DNA of 64,000 nt from Amycolatopsis benzoatilytica AK 16/65 (GTDB taxonomy: Bacteria; Actinomycetota; Actinomycetes; Mycobacteriales; Pseudonocardiaceae): NCBI RefSeq assembly GCF_000383915.1, contig NZ_KB912942.1, positions 6,441,176 to 6,505,175 of the forward strand, read 5' to 3'. A program made the position numbers and the translations under genes. Of this stretch, positions 63,411 to 64,000 are shown piece after piece. How positions within the stretch are numbered: position 1 is the stretch's first letter; every line of letters starts with the position of its first letter. The notes beneath the pieces were generated by a model. That model saw nothing but the letters and a program-made list of their open reading frames with translations. It searched no databases and was not told the DNA's origin.

Positions 63411-64000
63411 CCAAGGTCAGACAGTGCACCCGCTGCGGCGTGAAGCCGCGCCCCTACTACGGGCGCGAGTGCTGCTACGACTGTGTTCCGCGAGTGTGGA
63501 AGCGTCCGCCGCACTGCAAGAGATGCGGCTCGACCGACGACTACTACGCCGGAAATCTGTGTCGCCACTGCCATCGGCAGGCACCGGTTGTCGAGTCGTG
63601 CAGGGACTGCCTGGCCTGGGGTGTCACGCGCACCTACGGCGGCCTCTGCCAGGGATGCCACAGCTGGCACAAACGGCTTCCGCAGCCGGCTGCGCCATGT
63701 CCGTCGTGTCTGCGGCTGGTCATTGTCAACGCTCGTGGCTACTGCCGCTTGTGCTGCCGTCAGGCCCACTTGGTCCGGCCCGCACACCAAAGCATGGACG
63801 TTCGCGAGGCCAACAGACTTGGTCAGCAGTTGTTCCTTGCCGACCTGTTCCGCGAGAAACGGCCCGATCCCGTTGTCGAGTCCTGCCATCCGCGCCGCTG
63901 GCCCGCGCACTACCCGGTTGCTCACCGCCAGCTGACGCTGTTCGACCTGCCCCGGCGGCATCCACGCACGCGACGGTGTCCCCTCGATCCGCCGTTGCCG
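63407..64000 (+). CDS. Multi-zinc-finger protein, 3' end beyond window
   Basis: Begins at ATG 63407 overlapping the XRE stop; 198 codons are seen, no stop. At least five CxxC pairs (CTRCG, CCYDC, CKRCG, CRHCH, CRDCL, CQGCH, CPSCL, CRLCC) form an array of zinc ribbons in the first 130 residues, followed by EANRLGQQLFLADLFRE and QLTLFDLPRRHPR. Probably a nucleic-acid-binding partner of the integrase. The rest of the protein is not visible. Confidence 0.75.
   Translation, partial: MTKVRQCTRCGVKPRPYYGRECCYDCVPRVWKRPPHCKRCGSTDDYYAGNLCRHCHRQAPVVESCRDCLAWGVTRTYGGLCQGCHSWHKRLPQPAAPCPSCLRLVIVNARGYCRLCCRQAHLVRPAHQSMDVREANRLGQQLFLADLFREKRPDPVVESCHPRRWPAHYPVAHRQLTLFDLPRRHPRTRRCPLDPPLP

Noticed and set aside
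1..64000. tRNA, rRNA, CRISPR
   Set aside because: No tRNA TpsiC-like arm in a foldable context, no rRNA segments, and no regularly spaced repeats of CRISPR type were seen by eye. A dedicated tRNA scan could still find one.

Overview
The window is high-GC actinobacterial DNA, most likely from a Pseudonocardiaceae-type filamentous actinomycete. This is an inference from strong G/C bias at third codon positions, frequent GTG starts, GGAGG-like ribosome binding sites, a LysM-BTAD regulator and a replication-relaxation gene. No rRNA, tRNA or CRISPR array is visible. Almost everything looks accessory: integrases, a T4SS-type conjugation cluster, defence genes, methyltransferases and a giant RHS toxin.

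Layout. 0-2.1 kb: right part of an IS21-family element (istB plus a zinc-finger ORF) ending in the 3' end of a DnaQ-like exonuclease gene. 2.2-5.1 kb: a NACHT ATPase with an N-terminal nuclease-like domain. 5.6-12.4 kb: a complete type I Wadjet operon (jetABCD) on the minus strand. 12.5-15.6 kb: strong terminator, integrase and excisionase, a PAPS-reductase-like remnant and a small membrane protein. 15.8-24.2 kb: a minus-strand methyltransferase operon whose C5-cytosine methyltransferase gene is split by a Tn554-like element (two tyrosine recombinases plus one cargo gene). 24.3-24.7 kb: a divergent control region with repeats.

24.7-36.7 kb (plus strand): conjugation machinery, namely a sigma-like protein, VirB2-like pilin, VirB6-like, PrgI/VirB3-like, VirB4 and VirD4-like ATPases, a replication-relaxation protein and a lysozyme/NlpC-P60 wall hydrolase. 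37-44.2 kb (minus): TPR protein and a 2.1-thousand-residue RHS/PA14 polymorphic toxin. 44.5-45.4 kb: L,D-transpeptidase. 45.8-47.2 kb: two divergent genes whose promoters carry an identical TTGACA-N12-CGAAGCGTCCATA element in inverted orientation.

47.4-61.8 kb is a long minus-strand train of tightly spaced, mostly overlapping genes. Read from 61.8 kb downwards it encodes a small Flp/TadE-like peptide, three TadE/TadG-like membrane proteins, a coiled-coil protein, a LysM-BTAD regulator, an AAA+ MoxR ATPase with an N-terminal winged helix, a HExxH-plus-VWA protein, and a set of small unknown proteins including two tandem paralogues. 62-64 kb is a plus-strand integrase / XRE regulator / zinc-finger trio that runs off the end. 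The genes suggest a conjugative island carrying its own wall-remodelling and surface-protein genes, with a neighbouring defence island (NACHT, Wadjet, methyltransferases).
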